A stretch of DNA of 50,361 nucleotides from an uncultured Clostridia bacterium (lineage in GTDB: Bacteria > Bacillota > Clostridia > UMGS1883): contig CANPZO010000019.1 of the NCBI GenBank assembly GCA_947589005.1, positions 1-50,361 of the forward strand, written 5' to 3'. A program made the position numbers and the translations under genes. The notes beneath the pieces were generated by a model that was not told the origin of the DNA, did not search any database, and saw nothing but the letters and a program-made list of their open reading frames with translations. Positions 18,493-25,840 of the stretch are shown here, one piece after another; the first letter of the stretch is position 1; every line of letters starts with the position of its first letter.

Positions 18493-20025
18493 ATGACTAA
18501 CGAACAAATATGTATCCTCATCACAATAATCGCCTACCTCATTGCCGTGCTTATGGTCGGCTTCTACTTCGCGAGGAAAAACGAGAACGCCTCGGACTTT
18601 TACCTCGGCGGACGAAAGCTCGGCTCTCTTGTCACCGCCATGAGCGCCGAAGCCTCGGATATGTCGGCCTATCTGCTGGTCGGTATTCCTGGTCTTGCGT
18701 ACTTTTCCGGAATTGCCGACGCCGGATGGACGATAGTGGGCCTCGCCGTGGGGACTTATCTCAACTGGCTGCTCACCGCCCGCAGGCTGCGCCGGTACAC
18801 TCAGATAACCGGCTCCTATACGCTGCCGCAGTTCTTTTCCGTCAGGTTCAGAGACAAGAGATATATCCTTTCGGCCATTGCCGCTTTGGTGATAATAGTG
18901 TTTTTCGTGCCCTATACCGCCTCGGGCTTCGCCGCCTGCGGCAAGCTGTTCTCTTCTCTTTTCGGCACTAAATATATGACGGCCATGATAATATCGGCCA
19001 TCGTCATCGTCGGCTATACGGCGGCGGGAGGCTTCATGGCCGCGTCCACCACCGACTTTATACAAAGCATAGTCATGACCGTGGCGATACTTTTCGTGCT
19101 GATATTCTCCACCGTAACCGCCGGAGGCATAGACGCGGTCATGGATAACGCGAAAAATCTGCCGGGCTACCTTTCCCCCACGGCCACATATGCCGAGGCG
19201 ACAAACACGGCCCAGCCTTACGGCCCGCTCAAGATAGTTTCCACCTTGGCGTGGGGCCTCGGCTACTTCGGTATGCCCCATATACTTCTGAGATTTATGG
19301 CGATAAACGACGAAAAAAAGCTTAAGCTTTCCCGCCGCGTGGCCTCCATATGGGTGGTCATCGCCATGAGCTTTGCCGTGCTTATCGGCATAGTGGGCCG
19401 CACACTCAGCAACGGCGGCTTTATCCCCGTGCTCAGCGGCAACAGCGAGGCCGAGGAAGTTATAATGAAGATAGCCGATTTTCTGTCACACCAGGGCATT
19501 ATACCGGCGCTGATGGCAGGACTGGTACTTGCCGGCATATTGGCCAGCACCATGTCCACCGCCGACTCTCAGCTGCTGGCGGCCTCCTCCAGTGTGTCCG
19601 AAAACCTTATAAAGGAGACCTTCGGCATCAAGCTGTCCAAGCGCGCCAGTATGCTGGCGGCTCGGGCAACGGTTATCGTGATAGCCGTCCTCGGCGTGAT
19701 TATCGCCCGCGACAGTACCAGCTCGGTGTTTGACATAGTTTCCTTCGCCTGGGCGGGCTTCGGCGCGGGCTTCGGCCCCGTCATGATATGCGCCCTGTTC
19801 TGGAAACGCACCACTCTCCCCGGCGCGGTTGCCGGCATGATATCCGGCGGCGCCATGGTGTTTATCTGGAAGTTCGTCATCGCCCGTCTGGGAGGGGTTT
19901 TCGCAATATATGAGCTGCTGCCGGCCTTTATCGTAAGCATCGCCGTCATCGTCGTCGTCAGCTTGCTCACAAAGGCTCCGTCCAAGGAAATAGCCGACGA
20001 GTTTGAGGCGGCAAAGGCGCGGTAA
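18493..20025 (+). CDS. putP: Sodium/solute symporter, PutP type
   Basis: 510 aa with about 13 hydrophobic segments, typical of the sodium:solute symporter family. The sequence follows the Na+/proline symporter pattern closely (YLGGRKLGSLVTAMSAEASDMSAYLLVGIPG near residue 40, and LAGILASTMSTADSQLLAASSSVSENL near 350, both regions that form the Na+ and substrate sites). It probably imports proline with Na+ into the cell, though substrate cannot be fixed from sequence. Start ATG at 18493 after GGGAGGG. It is monocistronic, with its own promoter and a terminator shared with the converging dehydrogenase gene. Confidence 0.88.
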   Translation: MTNEQICILITIIAYLIAVLMVGFYFARKNENASDFYLGGRKLGSLVTAMSAEASDMSAYLLVGIPGLAYFSGIADAGWTIVGLAVGTYLNWLLTARRLRRYTQITGSYTLPQFFSVRFRDKRYILSAIAALVIIVFFVPYTASGFAACGKLFSSLFGTKYMTAMIISAIVIVGYTAAGGFMAASTTDFIQSIVMTVAILFVLIFSTVTAGGIDAVMDNAKNLPGYLSPTATYAEATNTAQPYGPLKIVSTLAWGLGYFGMPHILLRFMAINDEKKLKLSRRVASIWVVIAMSFAVLIGIVGRTLSNGGFIPVLSGNSEAEEVIMKIADFLSHQGIIPALMAGLVLAGILASTMSTADSQLLAASSSVSENLIKETFGIKLSKRASMLAARATVIVIAVLGVIIARDSTSSVFDIVSFAWAGFGAGFGPVMICALFWKRTTLPGAVAGMISGGAMVFIWKFVIARLGGVFAIYELLPAFIVSIAVIVVVSLLTKAPSKEIADEFEAAKAR

Positions 20026-20073
20026 TTCTCGCGGGCGGCCGCTTCGCTTAACGCGAAGGCTTAAACTAAAAAG

Positions 20074-20107
20074 AAAAACCGTCTTTTTCTCGTAAAAAGG
20101 CGGTTTT
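20074..20107. terminator. Bidirectional terminator, putP / D-LDH
   Basis: AAAACCGTCTTTTT and AAAAAGGCGGTTTT form a stem with one mismatch; A/T runs on both sides serve both converging genes. Confidence 0.75.
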
Positions 20108-20120
20108 CCCATATTGTCAT

Positions 20121-21143
20121 TTAGAAGCATTTTTCCTTCCGCTTTTTCTTGCAGTCCTCAATGTTGCCGCAGTGGTAGCAGAGCTCGTTGTCGCATACGC
20201 CCTTGCCGGCAAAGGACAGAATGTTCTCCACCGTTGTTTCGGCAATATTGTTAAGGGCCTCCTCGGTGAGAAACGCCTGATGCGAGGTGACGATGACGTT
20301 GGGCATGGATATCAGCCGCGCGAGAGTGTCGTCCTCCACTATGTGGCCCGAAAAATCCTGGAAGAAAATGTCAGACTCCTCCTCGTACACGTCCAGACAG
20401 GCCGCGCCTATCCGCCGCTCCTTTATGCCGTCAAGCAGAGCGTCGGCGTCGATAAGGCCCCCGCGGGAGGTGTTGACTATAACGACTCCCTTTTTGAGCC
20501 GTTTCACGCTGTCGGGATTTATAAGGTGGCGGGTATCGGCGGTCAGCGGGCAGTGGAAGGAAATTATATCGCTGCGCTCAAACAGCTCCTCAAGGGAAAC
20601 GTAATTTATCCCGCTGTCCTTGGCGGGGAACTTGTCGTAGGCAATGACCTCCATGCCGAAGCCCCGGCATATATCAATGAAAATGCGCCCTATTTTGCCG
20701 GTGCCCACAACGCCCACGGTCTTGCCGTGGAGGTCGAAGCCCGTAAGTCCGTTAAGGCTGAAATTAAAGTCTCTGGTGCGGATATATGCCTTGTGTATGC
20801 GGCGTATGGAGGTGAGCAGCAGGGCCATCGTGTGTTCGGCCACGGCGTAAGGCGAGTAGGCCGGCACCCGAAACACGTGTATTTTCCCGAAGGCGTGCTC
20901 CACGTCCACATTGTTATATCCGGCGCAGCGCAGGGCGATGAAGCGTATGCCGTACTCGTACAGCCTGTCTATCACGGCGGCGTCCACCGTGTCGTTCACA
21001 AATACGCAGACGCCGTCATAGCCCTTGGCAAGGCCCACGGTGTCGCCGCTCAGCCTGGTCTCATAGAAGGTGAACGACGGCTCGTCAAACTTTTCGAAGG
21101 ACGCCCTGTCGTAGGGCTTGGTGTCGAAAAAAGCTATCTTCAT
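20121..21143 (-). CDS. ldhA: D-lactate dehydrogenase with Cys-rich C-terminal tail
   Basis: 340 aa. Member of the D-isomer-specific 2-hydroxyacid dehydrogenases, closest by motif to D-lactate dehydrogenase, which reduces pyruvate with NADH in fermentation. NAD-binding GTGKIG at 147-152, substrate Arg in NTSRGGLID (R227), catalytic Glu in DVYEEES (about 256) and catalytic His in TSHQAF (H288) are present. Unusually the end carries five Cys in 24 residues (C317, C322, C325, C331, C339; CYHCGNIEDC and a basic KKKRKEKCF end), a possible metal-binding or redox tail. The ATG at 21143 is the family start. It may be transcribed with the aldo/keto reductase upstream. Confidence 0.85.
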   Translation of the reverse strand: MKIAFFDTKPYDRASFEKFDEPSFTFYETRLSGDTVGLAKGYDGVCVFVNDTVDAAVIDRLYEYGIRFIALRCAGYNNVDVEHAFGKIHVFRVPAYSPYAVAEHTMALLLTSIRRIHKAYIRTRDFNFSLNGLTGFDLHGKTVGVVGTGKIGRIFIDICRGFGMEVIAYDKFPAKDSGINYVSLEELFERSDIISFHCPLTADTRHLINPDSVKRLKKGVVIVNTSRGGLIDADALLDGIKERRIGAACLDVYEEESDIFFQDFSGHIVEDDTLARLISMPNVIVTSHQAFLTEEALNNIAETTVENILSFAGKGVCDNELCYHCGNIEDCKKKRKEKCF

Positions 21144-21166
21144 ATATCCCCCTCCAAAACTATGTA

Positions 21167-22291
21167 CTATTTTTCAAATGCCTCGACGCAGCTTTTCAAC
21201 TGGCTTATCACCTTTATCTGCTGGGGACAGACGTCCTCGCACTGGCCGCACTCGACGCAGGCAGTTGGGGAAACGAACTTCTTCACCGTCTCGGCATAGT
21301 CGGCGGCCCCGGCCTCAAGCTGGCCCCAAATGAGCTGGCGGTTGCGGGCGGCAAATATGTCGGGTATCGGAATGCCCATGGGACAGCCGGCAACGCAGTA
21401 GCGGCAGCCCGTGCAGGGAATGGATTTGACGCCGTTTATTACCTCCTGGGCCTTTTGAATGGCGGCCATCTCGGCGGCGTTTATGGGACGGAAGTCCTTC
21501 ATGTACGAAAGGTTGTCCGCCATTTGCTCAATATTGGACATACCGGAAAGCACGGTGATTATGCCGTCAAGAGAAGCGACATACCTTATGGCCCAGGACG
21601 CGAAAGAGGCGTCGGGATCGGCGGCCTTAAAAATCTCCTGCACGGCCTCCGGCGGATTGGCGAGGCCGCCGCCCTTAACCGGCTCCATAACAACTATCGA
21701 CTTGCCGTGGCGTCGGGCGACCTCATAGTTGGCGCGGGCGGCGACGCCGTCGTTTTCCCAGTCGGCATAGTTGAGCTGGAGCTGTACAAACTCCGCGTCG
21801 GGATATTTTGTCAGCAGCTCGTCGAGCAGGTCCGGTCCGGAATGGTAGGAGAAGCCCCAGTGCTTTATGAGGCCCTTTTCCTTCTGCTCACGGACAAAGT
21901 CAAAGAGGCGGTATTTTTCGTACAGGGCTATGTTGCCGCCCTGAATGGCGTGGAGCAGGTAGTAATCAAAATACCCCGCCCCCGTGCGCTCGAGGCTTAT
22001 TTGGAGCTGCTTTTTGACCTCCTCGGCATTTTTCCCTTCCCAGCCGCACATCTTTGTGGCCAGGGTAAAGCTCTCTCTGGGGTAACGCTCCACCAGAGCG
22101 GCTTTGGCGGCCTTTTCGGACTCCCCGCCGTCATAGACATAGGCGGTGTCGAAATACGTTTGACCGGCCTCCATGAACATATCCACCATTTTTTTGGTGT
22201 GCTTGATATCGATTTTCCCCTCCGCCGTCTTGGGCAGGCGCATAAGGCCGAAGCCCAGCTTAGGCGTTTTTTCGCCGAAATAGCGTTCCAT
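21167..22291 (-). CDS. Aldo/keto reductase with C-terminal 4Fe-4S domain
   Basis: 374 aa. The N-terminal 280 residues form the aldo/keto reductase barrel: LGFGLMRLP, FDTAYVYDGGESE (catalytic Tyr region), TKM and LLHAIQGG. The last 90 residues hold two ferredoxin-type motifs, CTGCRYCVAGCPMGI and CVECGQCEDVCPQQI. This fusion is common in anaerobes; the substrate is unknown, and electrons probably pass between flavin- or NAD-type donors and the clusters. The start at 22291 follows AGGAGGG. Twenty-three bases separate it from the dehydrogenase gene downstream, so both likely share the promoter at 22322-22350. Confidence 0.88.
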   Translation of the reverse strand: MERYFGEKTPKLGFGLMRLPKTAEGKIDIKHTKKMVDMFMEAGQTYFDTAYVYDGGESEKAAKAALVERYPRESFTLATKMCGWEGKNAEEVKKQLQISLERTGAGYFDYYLLHAIQGGNIALYEKYRLFDFVREQKEKGLIKHWGFSYHSGPDLLDELLTKYPDAEFVQLQLNYADWENDGVAARANYEVARRHGKSIVVMEPVKGGGLANPPEAVQEIFKAADPDASFASWAIRYVASLDGIITVLSGMSNIEQMADNLSYMKDFRPINAAEMAAIQKAQEVINGVKSIPCTGCRYCVAGCPMGIPIPDIFAARNRQLIWGQLEAGAADYAETVKKFVSPTACVECGQCEDVCPQQIKVISQLKSCVEAFEK

Positions 22292-22321
22292 GATTTTCCC
22301 TCCTGTAATGTTATTAATTAC

Positions 22322-22350
22322 AGTATACCACTTTTTACCGTGAAACGCAA
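22322..22350 (-). promoter_or_regulatory. Promoter of the aldo/keto reductase gene
   Basis: Minus strand TTGCGT (22350-22345), 17 bases, TATACT (22327-22322). Confidence 0.6.
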
Positions 22351-22383
22351 ATTAATAAACTATGAACTTTACGAAATATTTAA

Positions 22384-23040
22384 TTATTCGCAGAACACGT
22401 GCTTGCCTATGGTGCAGATGATTTTTCTCGAGCGTATCCACTTGTTGGTGGCGGTAACGGGGTTATAGTAGTAGATGGCTCCGCCGGTGGGGTCCCAGCC
22501 GTTCAGGGCGTCGCGGGCGGCCTTAAGGCTGCTGCTGTACATTTCGGCATTTATCTGGCCGTCGTCCACCGCGGTAAAGGCGCCCTTCTGGTACACCACG
22601 CCGCTGATGCTGTTAGGGAAGGACGGGTGCTTTACTCTGTTCAGAATGACGGCCCCCACCGCCACCTGACCCTCGTAGGGCTCGCCCCTGGCCTCGCCGT
22701 TGATGACCCTTGCCAGCAGGTAGACGTTGCTCTCGCTTTGAGAGTTGGTGCTGCCGGCGGAGTAAATTCCCATGGCCTCAAGGGTCTTTTGTCCGGCTAT
22801 TCCGTCCACGGTGAGACCGTTTTTCTTCTGAAAGCTGCGGACCGCGCTCTCGGTCTGCCAGCCGTAGATGCCGTCCACGCTGCCGGTGTAGTATCCCCAG
22901 TTCTTGAGCTTGGTCTGTATTTGAGTGACCTCGGCGCCGGTGGAGCCGTTTTTGGATATGACGGAAACGGCAATGCCGCTCATGAGCACATACAGCAGGG
23001 AAACGGTGGAAACAAACAACATAAACGAGCGTTTGAACAC
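22384..23040 (-). CDS. sleB: Cell wall hydrolase, SleB type
   Basis: 218 aa. The N-terminus has a membrane-spanning signal (FMLFVSTVSLLYVLMSG), then a PG_binding_1 domain (about 35-95: VTQIQTKLKNWGYYTGSVDGIYG), then a SleB/hydrolase_2 domain (about 108-218: LLARVINGEARGEPYEGQVAVGAVILNRV). SleB-like enzymes act on spore cortex or cell-wall peptidoglycan outside the membrane. The start is GTG at 23040 with AAAGGAG 7 bases upstream; an ATG further out lacks a ribosome site. The GTG lies in the 3' arm of a 17-bp hairpin with the Shine-Dalgarno in the loop, suggesting translational control. Confidence 0.85.
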   Translation of the reverse strand: MFKRSFMLFVSTVSLLYVLMSGIAVSVISKNGSTGAEVTQIQTKLKNWGYYTGSVDGIYGWQTESAVRSFQKKNGLTVDGIAGQKTLEAMGIYSAGSTNSQSESNVYLLARVINGEARGEPYEGQVAVGAVILNRVKHPSFPNSISGVVYQKGAFTAVDDGQINAEMYSSSLKAARDALNGWDPTGGAIYYYNPVTATNKWIRSRKIICTIGKHVFCE

Positions 23041-23083
23041 AATATCACTCCTTTGTAAGGTTGTTAATATTGTGCTCAAACGC
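23029..23083 (-). promoter_or_regulatory. Long hairpin over the sleB start codon
   Basis: The arms 23029-23045 and 23067-23083 pair over 17 bp in the mRNA with a single G-U pair. The loop of 21 bases holds the Shine-Dalgarno AAAGGAG; the GTG start is inside the arm. It begins 9 bases after the recO stop, so it could also attenuate read-through from recO. Confidence 0.75.
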
Positions 23084-23091
23084 CCGTGTTT

Positions 23092-23832
23092 TTATGTGGG
23101 ATTTTTGAGAATATTCTTCAGATAGTCCAGAGTTTTCGGCATACGGCCCAAATGGTATTCAAGATATTTTTCGCTCACCGTCCCCAGCCGGGCTATAAGC
23201 GCCGGCGGAGAATTGAAGAAAAGGGCGTCCTTCAGCTCCGCGGTGAGGATAAAGTCGAGCACCCTCATCTCGTCGGGAGTGAGGGCCGCCGCTCCGGGGT
23301 CCTTGTGGGCGGCGCAGCAGGTCTCGCCGCCCGCGATGGAAAGGTGAGTGGCGGGCTCGCCGCACTGACACTCCTCGGATATGTATGGGGCGAGACCCAG
23401 CACCTCCGCCAGCCTCAGCTCGTAGACCAGCTTAAGGGTCGCCCCGTCCCCGGGCCGTCTGGTGAGGGCGAAAAGGGTGTTGAGGCAGAGCCTCAGCTCG
23501 TCGCCGGCGGGAACTCCGGGCTCGGTGCAGCCCTCCAAAAGAGAGACAAAATACATTCCGTAGGCCACGCCGTCCACCGTGTCCCTCAGGTGGTAAAAGC
23601 CCTCGGCGCACTCGGCGCTCACAAGGGAGTACAGCTCTCTCCCCTCTTTGAGCACCAAATCGCTCAGGCAAAGCACGCCGCATCCGGCGCCGTTTTTATT
23701 TTTCAAGCTTTTCACGCCCTTGGCTATGACGCTTATCTTCCCAAGCTCGGGCGAAACGGCGGTCAGCACCCGGTCGTTATCGCCGCTGTTGGCCGTCCTG
23801 ACTATCAGCGCCCTTGTTTTCACCATGTCCAT
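23092..23832 (-). CDS. recO: DNA repair protein RecO
   Basis: 246 aa. RecO anneals single strands and helps RecR load RecA at gaps. The N-terminal OB fold (MVKTRALIVRTANSGDNDRVLTAV...) and the central zinc-finger Cys (CQCGEPATH and ETCCAAH) are visible, with the usual length. The start is taken as ATG 23832 (MDMVKT), which has GGGGAG 7 bases upstream; it overlaps the end of yqzL by about 55 bases in another frame. It belongs to the era-yqzL-recO segment. Confidence 0.9.
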   Translation of the reverse strand: MDMVKTRALIVRTANSGDNDRVLTAVSPELGKISVIAKGVKSLKNKNGAGCGVLCLSDLVLKEGRELYSLVSAECAEGFYHLRDTVDGVAYGMYFVSLLEGCTEPGVPAGDELRLCLNTLFALTRRPGDGATLKLVYELRLAEVLGLAPYISEECQCGEPATHLSIAGGETCCAAHKDPGAAALTPDEMRVLDFILTAELKDALFFNSPPALIARLGTVSEKYLEYHLGRMPKTLDYLKNILKNPT

Positions 23833-23941
23833 TGATTTTCTCCCCGCCGCGCGGCTCATTCTCCCGGCAGCGTTTTTTATATTCAAGATAGAGCTCGATA
23901 TTGCCCGTCTCGGTAAAATATTTCCAATACAAATCCTTCAT
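23777..23941 (-). CDS. yqzL: YqzL family small protein
   Basis: 54 aa. It starts MKDLYWKYFTETGNIELYL, matching the small Firmicute YqzL family from memory, which lies between era and recO in many genomes. The function is unknown. The ATG at 23941 follows GGAGGTGCGGTA. The gene overlaps the start of recO in a different frame, implying translational coupling. It is slightly longer than the roughly 47 aa usual for the family because it reads on into recO. Confidence 0.8.
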   Translation of the reverse strand: MKDLYWKYFTETGNIELYLEYKKRCRENEPRGGEKINGHGENKGADSQDGQQRR

Positions 23942-23995
23942 TACCGCACCTCCAAAATTATTATTTTCCGGACGCGCGGCAATAAACGGTGTAAT

Positions 23996-24892
23996 TTATT
24001 CCTTTTCGGAGTAGCCCAGCTCCTTCAGCGCAGTGGGCTTGTTCCTCCAGTCGGAGCGCACCTTTACCCACAGCTTGAGAAAGACCTTGGTTTCCAGCAG
24101 CTTCTCCATATCCTCCCGGGCGTATGAGCCGATACGTTTCAAGCTCTCGCCGTTTTTACCTATGATTATGGGCTTATGGCCGGATTTTTCGCAGTAGATG
24201 ACGGCGCTTATACGGGTCAGGCCCTCCTCCTCTTTCATTTCCTCTATCTCCACGGCGGTGCCGTGAGGCACCTCTTTGTCAAGCAGGCGGAGTATCTTTT
24301 CCCTTATTATTTCCTCGCACATCTGCCGCACCGTCCTGTCGGCGGCAATGTCATCGGGATAAAAGGCCGGGCCAACGGGCATCAGCCTGAGTATCTCCTG
24401 CCGGAGCGCGCCGAGGTTGCCGCCCCTTTTTGCGGAAACGGGAACCACCGCCGAAAAATCGCAGAGAGTGCTGAAAGCCTCTATCTGCGGCAGGATATCC
24501 TCCTTATTGGCCGTGTCGGTCTTGTTTATCACCAATATGACAGGTATTTTCTTTGAAATTATGTTTTCCAGTATTTCCCGCTCAAGGTCGTAAATATCCT
24601 TGCCCGCCTCCACGACCAGCATGGCGCAGTCTACCCCGTCCACGGACCTGGCGGCGCTCTCGTTCATAAACCTGCCGAGGCCGGTGCGGGGCCGATGCAC
24701 GCCGGGAGTGTCGGTAAAAACTATCTGGTAGTCCTCGCCGTTATCCATAGCCAGCATATTGCTGCGGGTGGTCTGGGGCTTGGAGGATACAATGGCCACC
24801 TTTTGACCGGTAAGAGCGTTTATAAGAGTGGACTTGCCCACATTGGGGCGGCCCACCACGGCCGCAAAGCCGGATTTAAAGTTGCTGTCCAT
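23996..24892 (-). CDS. era: GTPase Era
   Basis: 298 aa. Era binds the 3' end of 16S rRNA and assists 30S ribosome assembly. G1 GRPNVGKST (18-26), G3 DTPG, G4 NKTD, and the C-terminal KH domain with the signature GKNGESLKRIG and EDMEKLL are present. The start is ATG 24892 (MDSNFKSGF), which has AAAGGA 7 bases upstream; an earlier start lacks a ribosome site. In the operon it follows dgkA and precedes yqzL-recO. Confidence 0.95.
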   Translation of the reverse strand: MDSNFKSGFAAVVGRPNVGKSTLINALTGQKVAIVSSKPQTTRSNMLAMDNGEDYQIVFTDTPGVHRPRTGLGRFMNESAARSVDGVDCAMLVVEAGKDIYDLEREILENIISKKIPVILVINKTDTANKEDILPQIEAFSTLCDFSAVVPVSAKRGGNLGALRQEILRLMPVGPAFYPDDIAADRTVRQMCEEIIREKILRLLDKEVPHGTAVEIEEMKEEEGLTRISAVIYCEKSGHKPIIIGKNGESLKRIGSYAREDMEKLLETKVFLKLWVKVRSDWRNKPTALKELGYSEKE

Positions 24893-24905
24893 CGTTAAAG
24901 TCCTT

Positions 24906-25295
24906 TCATACAAGCTGCCGTATAAAATCGATTATAACTTTTGTATAGGGGAAAAACACGATTATGCCCACGACCGCCGAAATAATGCTCACCGCCAAAA
25001 CCGCCGCGGCCGCCGTGTCCTTGGTCTTTTTCGCGTCCTCGCTGTACTGAGGGGAGCATATGTCCACCACGGTCTCGATGGCGGTATTGAACAGCTCCGC
25101 CCCTATCACAAGTCCGCAGCAGATAAATACGGCCGCTTTTTCGGTGACGGTCAAATCGAATATGACGGCGCAGACCGTCACAAGAATGGTCATGACAAGA
25201 TGCACCTTCATGTTGCGCTCGGTTCTTATCGCCGAACGCAGGCCGTCGAAGGCGTGGCGGAAGCTTTCGGTCATTTTTTTATTTTTATTGCTCAT
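24906..25295 (-). CDS. dgkA: Diacylglycerol kinase family protein (undecaprenol kinase type)
   Basis: 129 aa with three membrane segments. The signature GAELFNTAIETVVD is at about 83-96. In Gram-positive bacteria this family phosphorylates undecaprenol for cell-wall lipid recycling. Start at 25295 after GGTGATATAG. It is placed between ybeY and era as in other Firmicutes, but without the cdd gene often found there. Confidence 0.92.
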   Translation of the reverse strand: MSNKNKKMTESFRHAFDGLRSAIRTERNMKVHLVMTILVTVCAVIFDLTVTEKAAVFICCGLVIGAELFNTAIETVVDICSPQYSEDAKKTKDTAAAAVLAVSIISAVVGIIVFFPYTKVIIDFIRQLV

Positions 25296-25332
25296 CTATA
25301 TCACCATTAATGCCAAATCTAAACTGGCGGCG

Positions 25333-25824
25333 CTATTCGCGCTTCAGGCCCATCTTTTCCATTACGGCCTTTTCATGGGCCCTCATAACGGGGGTGTCCT
25401 CCTCGCCCTGATGGTCGAAGCCCATCAAGTGCAGCGTGCTGTGAGCGGCGAGGAAGCCCAGCTCGCGCATGAGGCTGTGGCCGTATTCCTCCGCCTGCTC
25501 GGCGGCCTTTTCAAGCGAAATGACGATATCCCCCAAAAGCAGCAGGTCGCCGTCGTAATCCCCGCTCTCCTCTATCATAACGCCGTCGTCGTCAAACTCC
25601 AGTATGGGAAAGCTGAGCACGTCGGTGGGAGCGTCTATGTCCCGGGTCTCGCGGTTGATTTTTTGTATGCCGTCGTTGTCGGTAATCAGGACGCTGACCT
25701 CACAGTCGGTGTCGGAGCAGTCCAGCACCTCCATTGTGGCGGAGACGGCCCGCTGTATGACGCTTTCCATCTCGTCGGTAAAGTCCAGCTTGTCCTGCTC
25801 ATCCTCAAATATGAATTCTATCAT
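25333..25824 (-). CDS. ybeY: Endoribonuclease YbeY
   Basis: 163 aa. YbeY is a zinc-dependent RNase for 16S rRNA 3'-end maturation and ribosome quality control. The metal motif HSTLHLMGFDH (H-x3-H-x5-H) is near residues 125-135. The ATG at 25824 (MIEFIFEDEQ) has GGAGGA 7 bases upstream; the in-frame upstream codon would overlap pgpH. Gap to pgpH is 16 bases. Confidence 0.95.
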   Translation of the reverse strand: MIEFIFEDEQDKLDFTDEMESVIQRAVSATMEVLDCSDTDCEVSVLITDNDGIQKINRETRDIDAPTDVLSFPILEFDDDGVMIEESGDYDGDLLLLGDIVISLEKAAEQAEEYGHSLMRELGFLAAHSTLHLMGFDHQGEEDTPVMRAHEKAVMEKMGLKRE

Positions 25825-25840
25825 TTCTCTGTCCTCCAAA

